A stretch of DNA of 35,640 nt, from positions 1 to 35,640 of IMG/VR virus record IMGVR_UViG_3300044535_002285. One strand, given 5' to 3'. A program made the translations under genes and the position numbers. This stretch comes from a virus. Below the pieces are notes generated by a model. It did not search any database and had not been told where the DNA came from. It saw only the letters and a program-made list of their open reading frames with translations. Positions 13,139-20,917 of the stretch are shown here, in pieces. The number at the start of each line of letters is the position of its first letter. The stretch's first letter is position 1.

Positions 13139-15004
13139 ATGAAGAATATATTGATTGTATTTTTTGTCCTATTTTCATCTTTTTTATTTTCTCAATCATG
13201 TCTTCACACTATTCAACGAACTGACACATGGGGTGATGGTTGGAATGGAGGAGCGGTATCCGTTTCTGTTAATGGTGTAACCGTTTTATCTAATTTAAGT
13301 TGTGTGGGGTACGGACCTACTAGTTCTACATTTATGGCGGCAGTAGGGTCAACAATTAGAGTATTCCGAACCACTGCAGGACTTTATCCTACAGAAATGC
13401 GCATACGAGTTCTCAATGGTGCGGGAACCACCATAATCAATACTATTCAACCGGTTGCTGGAACCGCAACTACGGGAGGACAAACCGTATTAGCAAGTTG
13501 TGCGGGAGCTGTTGCAGGTCCATGCACTAATACAACTTTATATGGGTCTGCAATCGCACCATCAACACCAACAACTGTAATCATTAGTACTTGTCAATTT
13601 CAAGGAGAATATAGTCCAATTTATTCTTGTATTGCAGGACAAACATATCAATCAGCTTACAATTTAGGTGGATTCATAACGGTTAGATCAGGAACATTTA
13701 ATGGTACTGTAGTCGCCAGCGGAAACGCCCCATTAAATTGGGTTTGTCCGTCCTCAGGAACATATTTCGTTCATTACAACACAAATAATACTTGTGGTAC
13801 CGCTATGAACTGCGGAACATCATCTATTTCTTGTATAACTTGTTTACCACCACCACCACCATCAAATGATTTAGTTTGTAATGCAACAACAATATCTTGT
13901 GGTCAGACGATTGCAGGGACTACGGTTAATGCAACAACATCAGGTTATGGAGAATTGGGGTCTTGTGGTATTGTTCAGTCATATCCCGGTGTTTGGTATA
14001 AGATAATAGGAAATGGACAGATTATGACGGCATCACTTTGTGTTACCGCATGGGATAGTAAGATTTCTGTTTTTTCAGGAACCTGTTATTCACTTACATG
14101 TGTTGGTGGTAATGATGATAACGGACCTGGTTGTGGGGGAACTTCAGCATCATACTCTTGGAACTCGGTTAATGGGACAACATATTGGATTTTAGTTCAT
14201 GGTTATTCATCAAACTCTGCGTTTTCCGTGTCTTTAAATTGTGTTAATCCACCAACACCAGGACCATGTACAAACACAATAAATTATGGAGCTCAATTTA
14301 TGCCTGTGTTAGGTGGAGCACCATATGAATCTATTTATTGTCAATACGCTGGAGAATACTCAACATGGTATAATGCAATTTCAAATACACCTTATGTTGC
14401 AACTTCTTCAGTTGGAACAGATTGGATTACGGTTAGACAAGGGACTTACAATGGTACGGTTCTTGCAACAGGAACGGCAGTTGTTAATTTCACACCAAAC
14501 GCCACAGGAACAATATTTATTCATGTTAACACAAATGCTTATTGTGACATCCAATCAAGTTGTAGGGATGTTGCAATGTCAAGAATATCTGCATTACCTA
14601 TTGAGTTATTATATCTTGAAGGTAATAAAGAAAGTAATTATAATTTAATAAGATGGGCAACTGCGACTGAACATAATACCAGTCATTTTATTGTTGAAAA
14701 AAGTGAAGATGGACATGAATGGAATTCAATAGGTGAAGTTCAGGCTTCACAAAACTCCACTCAAGAAATTAAATACAATTTAATTGATCAAAATGTAAAA
14801 CAATTATACAATTATTATCGTCTTAAACAATATGATATAGACGGGATGAATCAAACTTACGGGCCAATTCAGATCAATAATACTGATAAAGTAATTACCG
14901 TAATAAAAAGAATTAACTTAGCAGGACAAGAAGTTAATGAAAACACCACAGGAGTTGTTATTGAAATTTATAGTGACGGATCTATAAAAAGAACAATAAA
15001 ATAA
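13139..15004 (+). CDS. Secreted multidomain protein with T9SS-like C-terminal region
   Basis: A 621-residue protein from ATG 13139; the in-frame GTG at 13070 would bury the signal peptide. Residues 1-19 (MKNILIVFFVLFSSFLFSQS) are a Sec signal. Then come a Cys-containing beta domain (TDTWGDGWNGG), two repeats starting GPCTNT with TVRxGTxNGTV cores (about residues 122-235 and 376-490), a PPC-like domain between them, and a C-terminal region (ALPIELLYLEG, YYRLKQYDIDG, then INLAGQEVNENTTG and IEIYSDGSIKRTIK) like those of T9SS-exported Flavobacteriales proteins. It should be exported to the host surface. Function unknown; adhesion or surface masking is possible. Unusual in a phage and probably taken from a host. 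Confidence 0.85.
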   Translation: MKNILIVFFVLFSSFLFSQSCLHTIQRTDTWGDGWNGGAVSVSVNGVTVLSNLSCVGYGPTSSTFMAAVGSTIRVFRTTAGLYPTEMRIRVLNGAGTTIINTIQPVAGTATTGGQTVLASCAGAVAGPCTNTTLYGSAIAPSTPTTVIISTCQFQGEYSPIYSCIAGQTYQSAYNLGGFITVRSGTFNGTVVASGNAPLNWVCPSSGTYFVHYNTNNTCGTAMNCGTSSISCITCLPPPPPSNDLVCNATTISCGQTIAGTTVNATTSGYGELGSCGIVQSYPGVWYKIIGNGQIMTASLCVTAWDSKISVFSGTCYSLTCVGGNDDNGPGCGGTSASYSWNSVNGTTYWILVHGYSSNSAFSVSLNCVNPPTPGPCTNTINYGAQFMPVLGGAPYESIYCQYAGEYSTWYNAISNTPYVATSSVGTDWITVRQGTYNGTVLATGTAVVNFTPNATGTIFIHVNTNAYCDIQSSCRDVAMSRISALPIELLYLEGNKESNYNLIRWATATEHNTSHFIVEKSEDGHEWNSIGEVQASQNSTQEIKYNLIDQNVKQLYNYYRLKQYDIDGMNQTYGPIQINNTDKVITVIKRINLAGQEVNENTTGVVIEIYSDGSIKRTIK

Positions 15005-15027
15005 TTTCTATATCCAAATTAATTTCT

Positions 15028-15035
15028 TATCTTTG
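15028..15035 (+). promoter_or_regulatory. Bacteroidota -7 element TATCTTTG
   Basis: TATCTTTG ends 4 nt before ATG 15040, identical in sequence and spacing to the element at 10260-10267. It starts the unit of small genes from 15040. Confidence 0.7.
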
Positions 15036-15039
15036 TTCC

Positions 15040-15267
15040 ATGTGGACAACTAAAGAAACTAAAAGAGAATATTGTGGCGTTGAGATCGTCAAGTATGAAG
15101 GTTCCAAGATGAAGGACTCTTTTAGAAAAAAAGACCCAAGAACATTTCAAAGTGGAGATAGTAAGTTCACCAAGTGGCATTCCTACGAAGTAACATTTGA
15201 TGGTATTAAATATGATTTCGACAAGTTGAAGGATGCAAAAGAATTTATTGACTCAAAATTAAAATGA
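15040..15267 (+). CDS. Small basic protein of unknown function (75 aa)
   Basis: Begins MWTTKETKREYCGVEIVKYEG and is rich in Lys and Asp, with beta-strand-like pairs (WHSYEVTFDGIKYDF) and a C-terminal helix. No known motif. First gene of a tightly packed unit; overlaps the next gene by 4 nt (ATGA). Confidence 0.75.
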   Translation: MWTTKETKREYCGVEIVKYEGSKMKDSFRKKDPRTFQSGDSKFTKWHSYEVTFDGIKYDFDKLKDAKEFIDSKLK

Positions 15268-15455
15268 AAAAACCTTGTAAAGAGTGTCCACACTCTATTC
15301 GTAATCGTCATAATGATATGATTGTTGAGTTTGGTCGTAGGACTGGTAAACAACATAATTGTCATATGACCGAAGGGGTGAAAGATTTGTGGAATGTTAA
15401 AGACAAAAAATTAGAATGTTATGGCTCAAAGAGAGATAATTTACGGAGTGTGTGA
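15264..15455 (+). CDS. Small Cys/His protein, probably zinc-binding (63 aa)
   Basis: Contains CKECPHSI (residues 5-12), NCHM (about 33-36) and ECY (about 52-54), a Cys/His set that could bind one zinc ion. The CxxCP...CH...C layout resembles the DUF6283 family of short phage and bacterial proteins; this identification is tentative. ATGA overlap with the gene before, 35-nt overlap with the gene after. Confidence 0.7.
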   Translation: MKKPCKECPHSIRNRHNDMIVEFGRRTGKQHNCHMTEGVKDLWNVKDKKLECYGSKRDNLRSV

Positions 15456-15642
15456 TAAGACAGGAAGTTGTGATTCTTACTTCGGTTTCTTCAAAACAAA
15501 AGAAGATGCTGAACACGAAGTTGAAATTCAGGCAAATAGACTCAAAGAAGACTTGGGTTGGTTAGATATACAAATACAATCTGACAGGGCTTTGATGGGC
15601 GGTAAATTAGTAGTAGTAATTCATTCATATGTTCTTAGATGA
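15421..15642 (+). CDS. Small protein, paralogue of the gene at 18765
   Basis: The 73-residue product shares IYGVxDxT, CDxYFGxFK, a helical middle and the ending IxIHxxxxR with the 81-residue product at 18765, so the two are paralogues. No function is known. Both are the second or third gene of small-gene units, and both overlap the following gene by 4 nt. Confidence 0.75.
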   Translation: MAQREIIYGVCDKTGSCDSYFGFFKTKEDAEHEVEIQANRLKEDLGWLDIQIQSDRALMGGKLVVVIHSYVLR

Positions 15643-15902
15643 TTAAAAAATATTTGATTGTTTTTTTCTCGGCACTTATATTAGAGATTGGAAGTACATT
15701 TTACATTACTGTAGTGGCCGACAAAAACTATACTGGAATGTTATTTTTTGCATTCATCGGACCATTCTTATCATTACCTTTCGTGGGGTTTATGGTTGAG
15801 TCAAAAACTTGGGAGGAAAGAATAATATTGGCATTATGTTCGGGACTTGGATATTTGTTTGGGTCCGTTGTTGTAATAATATTTTTAGAGTTAATGAAAT
15901 GA
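15639..15902 (+). CDS. Small integral membrane protein (87 aa)
   Basis: Three likely transmembrane helices: residues about 4-24 (LIVFFSALILEIGSTFYITV), 33-52 (MLFFAFIGPFLSLPFVGFMV) and 63-85. Little else can be said. Coupled by 4-nt overlaps on both sides. Confidence 0.75.
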   Translation: MIKKYLIVFFSALILEIGSTFYITVVADKNYTGMLFFAFIGPFLSLPFVGFMVESKTWEERIILALCSGLGYLFGSVVVIIFLELMK

Positions 15903-16261
15903 AAATAATAGAAACTAAATTTGGAACCTATATGGAAAGAGAAGATGACTCTACAAAATTGACTGGTGATAAAATCAAGGTCTTTGTGGAAAGATTAAAA
16001 AAACTTGGAATTGAAATTAAACTTCAGGGTAACTTCCCTTGGGTTTATATTGATGAAATCTGTGGTATTAAAGTGAAAGAGAGATTATATGGTAATCACG
16101 GTTTTACTTTGATATTCTTACCGGGTAGGATCGATAGTCCACCATCAGATTTTACTGATATTCCCGAGACCTTCAAACTAATACGAAAGTATAACAGAGA
16201 AGCTCTTTTAGTGAAAATGATGAGGGATTCTGAAAAAGACGGATTGTATGACATTGAATGA
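15899..16261 (+). CDS. Protein of unknown function (120 aa)
   Basis: ATG 15899 overlaps the preceding stop (ATGA) and is chosen over an in-frame upstream ATG at 15809 inside the membrane-protein gene. The product starts MKIIETKFGTYMEREDDSTK; it is a charged soluble protein with LKKLGIEIKLQGNFPWVYID and a C-terminal helical end. No recognised motif. Confidence 0.75.
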   Translation: MKIIETKFGTYMEREDDSTKLTGDKIKVFVERLKKLGIEIKLQGNFPWVYIDEICGIKVKERLYGNHGFTLIFLPGRIDSPPSDFTDIPETFKLIRKYNREALLVKMMRDSEKDGLYDIE

Positions 16262-16637
16262 GTTAAGGGTGGGTAGTATTGTAACCCACCCACTTTTTGG
16301 AACACCGACTAATGTTAAAGCGATTGCCTTTAACGGACTTTATATTGGAACCAAAGATGGTCTACCTCTTCACATCGATGACTTCAAACCGGTTGAAATA
16401 ACTGATGAGATTTTGGAGTTACTTCATTTTGTTAAGATGAAAAACACCGCACCTGGTATTGGTGAGTTTGAATGGTGGGAGACAGATGATACATCACTCA
16501 CACACATACATAAAGGTTTGTATGGTATTGAGGGGTTAAGTGGTATTAAACCAATGAGATATGTTCACGAATTACAAAATGCGTATTTTGTGATAACAGG
16601 AAAAGAATTGAATACAGAAAAATTATTATATTTGTAA
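16248..16637 (+). CDS. ELRxG-type hypothetical protein of Bacteroidota phages and prophages
   Basis: Begins MTLNELRVGSIVTHPLFG and ends MRYVHELQNAYFVITGKEL. This layout (ELRxGN/S start, a short SH3-like beta region, a DFKPVEITDEILELL middle and the YVHxLQNxYFxxTGxEL end) belongs to a widespread family of hypothetical proteins in Bacteroidota and their phages. The function is unknown. Overlaps the preceding gene by 14 nt. Useful mainly as a host-range marker. Confidence 0.8.
   Translation: MTLNELRVGSIVTHPLFGTPTNVKAIAFNGLYIGTKDGLPLHIDDFKPVEITDEILELLHFVKMKNTAPGIGEFEWWETDDTSLTHIHKGLYGIEGLSGIKPMRYVHELQNAYFVITGKELNTEKLLYL
16627..16634 (+). promoter_or_regulatory. Bacteroidota -7 element TATATTTG
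   Basis: TATATTTG ends 6 nt before ATG 16641 and overlaps the last codons of the preceding gene. It would give the cREC/RNA ligase unit its own promoter. Confidence 0.55.
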
Positions 16638-16640
16638 AAA

Positions 16641-17051
16641 ATGGAAAAAGTAAAAATTTATTTAGATGATGTAAGAACACCTGTTGACCCAAGTTGGATA
16701 GTTGTTCGTTCTTACGATGAATTTGTAAGTAAGGTAAATGAGATTGGTTTAGAGAATACTGAACTAATTTCATTTGATCACGACTTGGGTGATAGTGCGA
16801 TGAAAGAATGGTTACACGGTGTAGTAAGAAACTATGCGATCAACTATGATAACATCACTGAAAAGACTGGTATGGATTGCACCAAATGGTTGGTTAATCA
16901 GTGGATGGACGGAAAACCTGTTGTTAGAGTTGTTGTTCACTCAGCAAATGCTGTTGGTGCTGCTAATATGATGGGATATATTAACAATTATCGACACATC
17001 AACAAACTACCACAAAATTGTGATAGAGTATTTTGGGAACACACAATATAA
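16641..17051 (+). CDS. Cyclic-phosphate-processing receiver-like protein (cREC)
   Basis: A receiver-fold protein of 136 residues with LDDVRTP (residues 8-14), ISFDHDLGD (43-51) and VVVHSANAVGAANMMGYI (97-114). This is the pattern of the cREC family, which has been predicted from genomic context to act on cyclic phosphates at broken RNA ends. The catalytic claim comes from comparative genomics, not from biochemistry that I can cite here. Two genes downstream lies an RNA ligase in the same unit, which supports an RNA-repair role. Confidence 0.85.
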   Translation: MEKVKIYLDDVRTPVDPSWIVVRSYDEFVSKVNEIGLENTELISFDHDLGDSAMKEWLHGVVRNYAINYDNITEKTGMDCTKWLVNQWMDGKPVVRVVVHSANAVGAANMMGYINNYRHINKLPQNCDRVFWEHTI

Positions 17052-17061
17052 AAAAATAGTT

Positions 17062-17325
17062 ATGGAATTAGAAAAATTTGAACAAGCAAAAAAAGTTAAA
17101 GAAAACCTTGATAGATTGGAAAGACAGAAGCGTAAATTGGAATCCGCTTTAGAATCTTGTTCTTTAAATGTGACTATTGAATTTAACGCATCAAAGGTAT
17201 TTCTCTCAAGAAAAGATGAGGTTAGTGTTTATAGTAAAGAAGCTATTAAAGAAATGATTTCTAAAGAACTTGAAAGGTTGAATGGTGAAATAGAATTAGT
17301 TAAAGAAGAATTTGAAAAAGTATAG
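17062..17325 (+). CDS. Coiled-coil protein (87 aa)
   Basis: ATG 17062 (MELEKFEQAKKVKENLDRLE) is preferred over the in-frame start at 17020, which lies inside the previous gene. The protein has two helices rich in Lys and Glu flanking a short beta segment (LNVTIEFNASKVFL), like an antiparallel coiled coil. Located between cREC and the RNA ligase; it may be a partner of either, but there is no direct evidence. Confidence 0.75.
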   Translation: MELEKFEQAKKVKENLDRLERQKRKLESALESCSLNVTIEFNASKVFLSRKDEVSVYSKEAIKEMISKELERLNGEIELVKEEFEKV

Positions 17326-17328
17326 AAA

Positions 17329-18462
17329 ATGGAAAATTTAAATAGTGTATGTTATGTTGGTGTAATCGGAGAGATCAGACCAATAGAAGGGGCAGATAAC
17401 ATAGAACTTGCAATAGTTGGTGGTTGGCAAGCAATTACCAAGAAAGGTGAATATGAAATAGGTAATAAGGTTGTTGTTGCAACTACTGATGCTGTAATTC
17501 CTGTTCAGTTATCTGACTTGATGGGAGTGACTGGTTACTTAAGAAAAGGTCAAAGAGTTAGAACCGTTAAACTTCGTGGAGTTTACTCTGAGTGTTTATT
17601 GATCCCATTCAAATACTTGGCACCAAAGTCTTTGGAAAACAATGTAAGTGAAGGTCATGACATGATGGGTATTTTAGGTGTAACCAAATACGAACCCCCA
17701 GTTAAGATGGTTGAGATGAGTGTTGGAGGTAGAAAATTCAAATACCACCAAAACCCTAACTTCCATATCTACTATAAGTTCCCTAACTTGAAGAATGTAC
17801 CTGATTTATTTACTGAAGAAGATGATGTATCGATAACTCGTAAACTTCACGGAACTAATGCTCGTTATGGTATTGTAAGAAAGAAAAAACTTACCGTATT
17901 AGATCGTATCAAAAAATTCTTTGGAAACAAATGGGTTGAATTTGATTATGTATATGGATCACACAATGTTGAAAAAGGTTCTACTTCTCAAGGGTTTTAC
18001 TCAACTGATGTGTGGAGAACCGTGGCGGAAGAATACAACATCCAAGATAAGTTGTGGAACTATGTAAAAAAACATTATACTCCTGAAAGTTTGGGAAGTG
18101 GTATTGTAATCTATGGAGAAATCTACGGACATGGAATTCAAAAGAACTACGAATACGGTTTAACTGATATCCGTTTTGCTGGTTTTGATGTTGAGATAGA
18201 TAGTGTTTACCAACCATTCTTCACCGAAAGAGTTATATTTAAGGAATTAGATTTGCCAAAAGTAGATTTATTATACACTGGTCCGTGGAATAAAGAGATT
18301 CAAGACATGTTTGTATTCGGTAATTTCATTGGAGCAACTAAAGTTCCTCACGAAGGAATTGTTGTGAAATGCTTAAGTGGTGATCGTCACAAAGTGGCAA
18401 AGGTGATTAATCCTGATTACTTGATCTACGGAGAAAAAAATAATGTTGGTGACTCCCATTGA
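17329..18462 (+). CDS. RNA ligase, Rnl5/DraRnl-like, with N-terminal OB-fold domain
   Basis: Seals RNA breaks by the ATP-dependent adenylyltransferase mechanism. The nucleotidyltransferase motifs are clear: motif I RKLHGTN with the adenylated Lys at 172, motif III YGEIYGHGI (262-270), IIIa FAGFDV (283-288), IV HEGIVVK (341-347) and V around KVAKVINPDY (355-364). Residues 1-120 form an N-terminal beta-rich OB-like module (VCYVGVIGEIRPIEGADNIE, KLRGVYSE), as in Deinococcus radiodurans RNA ligase rather than T4 Rnl1 or Rnl2. Length 377. The stop codon lies inside the terminator hairpin. It shares a unit with cREC, arguing for repair of host-inflicted RNA damage. Confidence 0.92.
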   Translation: MENLNSVCYVGVIGEIRPIEGADNIELAIVGGWQAITKKGEYEIGNKVVVATTDAVIPVQLSDLMGVTGYLRKGQRVRTVKLRGVYSECLLIPFKYLAPKSLENNVSEGHDMMGILGVTKYEPPVKMVEMSVGGRKFKYHQNPNFHIYYKFPNLKNVPDLFTEEDDVSITRKLHGTNARYGIVRKKKLTVLDRIKKFFGNKWVEFDYVYGSHNVEKGSTSQGFYSTDVWRTVAEEYNIQDKLWNYVKKHYTPESLGSGIVIYGEIYGHGIQKNYEYGLTDIRFAGFDVEIDSVYQPFFTERVIFKELDLPKVDLLYTGPWNKEIQDMFVFGNFIGATKVPHEGIVVKCLSGDRHKVAKVINPDYLIYGEKNNVGDSH

Positions 18463-18480
18463 TGGAGTCACCTTTTTTTA
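18448..18480 (+). terminator. Strong terminator overlapping the RNA ligase stop codon
   Basis: GGTGACTCC/GGAGTCACC stem (9 bp) with a 7-nt loop and seven T. The upstream arm encodes the last residues of the ligase and the loop holds the TGA stop, so coding sequence and terminator share bases. Confidence 0.95.
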
Positions 18481-18504
18481 TTATCATTTAAAAAAGAAAA
18501 AATT

Positions 18505-18765
18505 ATGGCAACATTTTGGACACAGGCAGAAGTAGATTTATCAGTTGATGATATCTATGAGAATTTATCGGACCGAGAGGTTTTGAAATTAGTTGATTTA
18601 TTTGTTGAAGAAGGTTTGGTTATCTCAACTAACACAAGTAAAAACGAAAGTATGAGTTTTTTAGATGAGGAATGGAAAAAAACACTTTTGAATCTAATGA
18701 ACAACAGACACAGACTTTCAAACGAAGATGAAGAAACAATTAAAACAATTGCAAATAAATTATAA
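18505..18765 (+). CDS. Acidic helical protein of unknown function (86 aa)
   Basis: Begins MATFWTQAEVDLSVDDIYEN, with LSDREVLKLVDLFVEEGLV and a C-terminal helix. Soluble and acidic, with no known motif. Its stop shares one base with the start of the next gene (TAATG). Confidence 0.75.
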   Translation: MATFWTQAEVDLSVDDIYENLSDREVLKLVDLFVEEGLVISTNTSKNESMSFLDEEWKKTLLNLMNNRHRLSNEDEETIKTIANKL

Positions 18766-19010
18766 TGGCAAAAGACAACGACCTGATCTATGGGGTTTAC
18801 GATAGAACAAGAGGAGTGGGTGGTTGTGATGACTACTTTGGGTACTTCAAAAAAGAATCAGACGCGAGAACAGAAATGAAATCTCAATTTGAACACTTAA
18901 AAACAAAAAACCCAAAAGAAACTCTGAAACTACATAAAGACAGAGTTGTGAGAATGAAAGATAAAACAGAAGAAATATTAATAATTATACACCCAATTTT
19001 AGTACGATGA
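18765..19010 (+). CDS. Small protein, paralogue of the gene at 15421
   Basis: The 81-residue product repeats the IYGVYDRT, CDDYFGYFK and IIIHPILVR elements of the protein at 15421, with an extra VGG before the Cys and a different middle. Gene order around both copies is partly alike (small acidic or Cys-containing gene before, 4-nt overlap with the gene after). Function unknown. Confidence 0.75.
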   Translation: MAKDNDLIYGVYDRTRGVGGCDDYFGYFKKESDARTEMKSQFEHLKTKNPKETLKLHKDRVVRMKDKTEEILIIIHPILVR

Positions 19011-19996
19011 GAGAGGACCAAATTGATGACTACATCCAAGAGTTAAAGATGATTGAAGAGATGGAAAATATTAGAATACCAAACGATTATATTGAAACAA
19101 CTAGTTATGATGATGACAAGATTGTAACTAATTCACCAACATGTTGGGGGACATTACAAGATGAAGAGTTTGTACCGGCATTTAAATCAGTTGCTAAAGT
19201 ACCATCAGGTATTTACGAAGTTGTGTGGAACAGACAATTAAACCAACACACATTAAAGAAACAACCATTCAAAACGGATGAGTTGTATCAGTTACCATCA
19301 TATGAGATCACAGATATTTTAAAAGACATTCAAAACTTTTGGGATCGTAAAGACAAGTATAAAGAATATAACTTTGTTCACAAACGAGGTATTCTAATGT
19401 ATGGTGAGCCAGGTTGTGGTAAGTCAGGTATCATTCAGTTGATCTCAAAACAATTGATTGAGAATGATGGTATCATCATTAACATTAAAGATCAGGAAGA
19501 TATTGATTACTTCATGGATTTTATTGCGACATTCAGAAAGATTGAACCAGAACGACCATTGATCGTTTTGTTGGAAGACATAGATTCAATTGCGGGTGAG
19601 AACAGCCACTCAACAAGTAGATTGTTAAACATCTTGGATGGTGTAAAACAGATTGAAGATGTTGTATATATTGCGACAACCAACTATCCTGAGAAATTAC
19701 AGGATCGTATTACAAATAGACCATCTCGTTTTGATAGACGATACAAAGTTGAACTACCAAACGATGAGATTCGTGAAGCATACATTCGTCACAAACTTAC
19801 TGATGAAGATATTAAGAATGTTGATATTGAAGAGTGGGTAAAAAGAACAGACGGAATGTCACTTTCACACTTGAAAGAAGTTGTAATTTCAACTATAGTT
19901 ATGGGAAGAGAATTTGAGGAAGTGATGGATAACCTCGAAGGATTGAAGAAAGCACCATCAATTAAAGGATCAGGAAAAGTAGGATTTGGACGATGA
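19007..19996 (+). CDS. AAA+ ATPase
   Basis: The 329-residue protein has a complete classic AAA module: Walker A GEPGCGKS (133-140), Walker B IVLLEDID (186-193), sensor 1 IATTNYPE (222-229) and an arginine-finger segment NRPSRFDRRY (237-246). Residues 1-120 form a protein-specific N-terminal domain. Similar single-AAA proteins act as remodellers of protein or nucleoprotein complexes. No protease or helicase domain is fused. It may work with ClpP at 31063 or in replication, but context does not decide. 4-nt overlaps at both ends. Confidence 0.93.
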   Translation: MREDQIDDYIQELKMIEEMENIRIPNDYIETTSYDDDKIVTNSPTCWGTLQDEEFVPAFKSVAKVPSGIYEVVWNRQLNQHTLKKQPFKTDELYQLPSYEITDILKDIQNFWDRKDKYKEYNFVHKRGILMYGEPGCGKSGIIQLISKQLIENDGIIINIKDQEDIDYFMDFIATFRKIEPERPLIVLLEDIDSIAGENSHSTSRLLNILDGVKQIEDVVYIATTNYPEKLQDRITNRPSRFDRRYKVELPNDEIREAYIRHKLTDEDIKNVDIEEWVKRTDGMSLSHLKEVVISTIVMGREFEEVMDNLEGLKKAPSIKGSGKVGFGR

Positions 19997-20145
19997 AAAA
20001 AGGAATTTATTATTTACCGTTATTTTTAATTTTGTTATTTGTAATGGGGGGAACATTTTATGTTGAGGATCGATTAGGATTTGTAATGTCAACATTATCA
20101 ATGTTATTATTAGGTGAAGTTTATTATTTAAGATTCATAAAATAG
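19993..20145 (+). CDS. Two-helix membrane miniprotein (50 aa)
   Basis: ATG 19993 overlaps the AAA+ stop (ATGA); TAG at 20143-20145. Begins MKKGIYYLPLFLILLFVMGG and has a second hydrophobic helix (GFVMSTLSMLLLGEVYYL). Function unknown; possibly a membrane partner of the ATPase, by position only. Confidence 0.65.
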   Translation: MKKGIYYLPLFLILLFVMGGTFYVEDRLGFVMSTLSMLLLGEVYYLRFIK

Positions 20146-20182
20146 AAAAGATTATTTATACTTTCAAAACAAAAAAGAAAAC

Positions 20183-20617
20183 ATGACAATTAAACAAGCA
20201 CTTAAGCAGAAAAACAAGTTGGTTAAAAACATCACTGAGAACACGAAGTTGATGCAACAACACAACTCAATTGAAGTTGGAAACCAAAGACCATACAGCT
20301 CATCGATGTTGTATAATGAGATCCAAAAAGACACAAAAGAATTGGCGTCTTTGAAAGCGAGAATCCACATTGCAAATACACCTGTGATGGAAGACATCTT
20401 TTGGATGTCAGAAATGAAATCAACAATTGCAGCCCTAAAGAAAATGGACTGTACTGAAGGAAAATCAAATCGTGACCGTTACCGAATGGAAAGCGAAATA
20501 GTTTTAACTTCAGAAATATCATTGGTTAATAGAAATCAAATGATTAAATTGATGGAAACAAATATTGAAGAAATCCAAGACAAGTTGGACACCTTCAATG
20601 CAACCACAGAAATTTAA
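20183..20617 (+). CDS. Helical protein of unknown function (144 aa)
   Basis: Begins MTIKQALKQKNKLVKNITEN. Almost entirely helical, with long Lys/Glu/Gln-rich heptad-like stretches at both ends and a central LKARIHIANTPVMEDIFWMSE. It weakly recalls the DIP1984/septicolysin-like helical family, but I would not assign it. An AT-rich TTATTTAT lies 23 nt upstream and could be its promoter. It is followed by a 326-bp region without genes. Confidence 0.75.
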   Translation: MTIKQALKQKNKLVKNITENTKLMQQHNSIEVGNQRPYSSSMLYNEIQKDTKELASLKARIHIANTPVMEDIFWMSEMKSTIAALKKMDCTEGKSNRDRYRMESEIVLTSEISLVNRNQMIKLMETNIEEIQDKLDTFNATTEI

Positions 20618-20797
20618 TATGGTTTGTGGATAGGGTGAGAAAGTGATGGTTGTTCTACAATTAGTATCCGACTGGATGGATAATTGATAAAGGTAACGAA
20701 CTGACTCAAACTGAAATCTCAAACACTCAAAAGTCATTTGATTAAATCTTAAAACTCTTTTTTTTAACCTATTTTTGACTCTTGAAACAAATCATAT
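20618..20797. other. Non-coding stretch of unknown role
   Basis: No frame longer than about 13 codons with a start exists here on the plus strand, and the minus-strand frame across it has unlikely composition. Near its 3' end TTG (20782-20784) stands 20 nt upstream of CATCTTTG (20805-20812), a near match to the -33/-7 layout of Bacteroidota promoters. It may be the 5' part of a structured RNA or a long untranslated region. Confidence 0.4.
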
Positions 20798-20824
20798 AAA
20801 CCCCCATCTTTGTGGTGGGGGTTT
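20798..20824 (+). terminator. Hairpin 1 of four; terminator-like
   Basis: AAACCCCCA/TGGGGGTTT stem of 9 bp with a 9-nt loop, followed by TTAAAA. It could end transcription from the gene at 20183. Confidence 0.75.
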
Positions 20825-20826
20825 TT

Positions 20827-20881
20827 AAAAGACCCCATCTTAATTGATGGGCTTTTAGGACCGTTATCCGTTAGGGTAACG
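20827..20881 (+). other. Hairpins 2 and 3 of the structured intergenic region
   Basis: Hairpin 2: AAAAG then CCCATC pairs with GATGGGCTTTT (20827-20856) with a two-base bulge. Hairpin 3: CGTTATCC pairs with GGGTAACG (20862-20881), with one G-U pair and a GTTA loop. Neither is needed for termination, so they suggest a folded RNA between two terminators. Confidence 0.5.
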
Positions 20882-20885
20882 ATTT

Positions 20886-20917
20886 AAAGGGGGAATTCGC
20901 TACTCCCCCTTTTCTAT
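20886..20917 (+). terminator. Hairpin 4 of four; terminator
   Basis: AAAGGGGG/CCCCCTTT stem of 8 bp with an 11-nt loop and a T-rich tail (TTTTCTATTTT). It ends the structured region just before the 25-aa microprotein gene. Confidence 0.8.

Noticed and set aside
14313-14648. 111-codon plus-strand frame inside the T9SS-like gene
   Set aside because: Shadow frame rich in Gln and Met with no family features; the enclosing frame is clearly the real gene.
20618-20797. tRNA or degraded gene in the non-coding region
   Set aside because: No T-arm GTTC-type sequence, acceptor pairing or CCA end was found, and no frame gives a convincing protein remnant.
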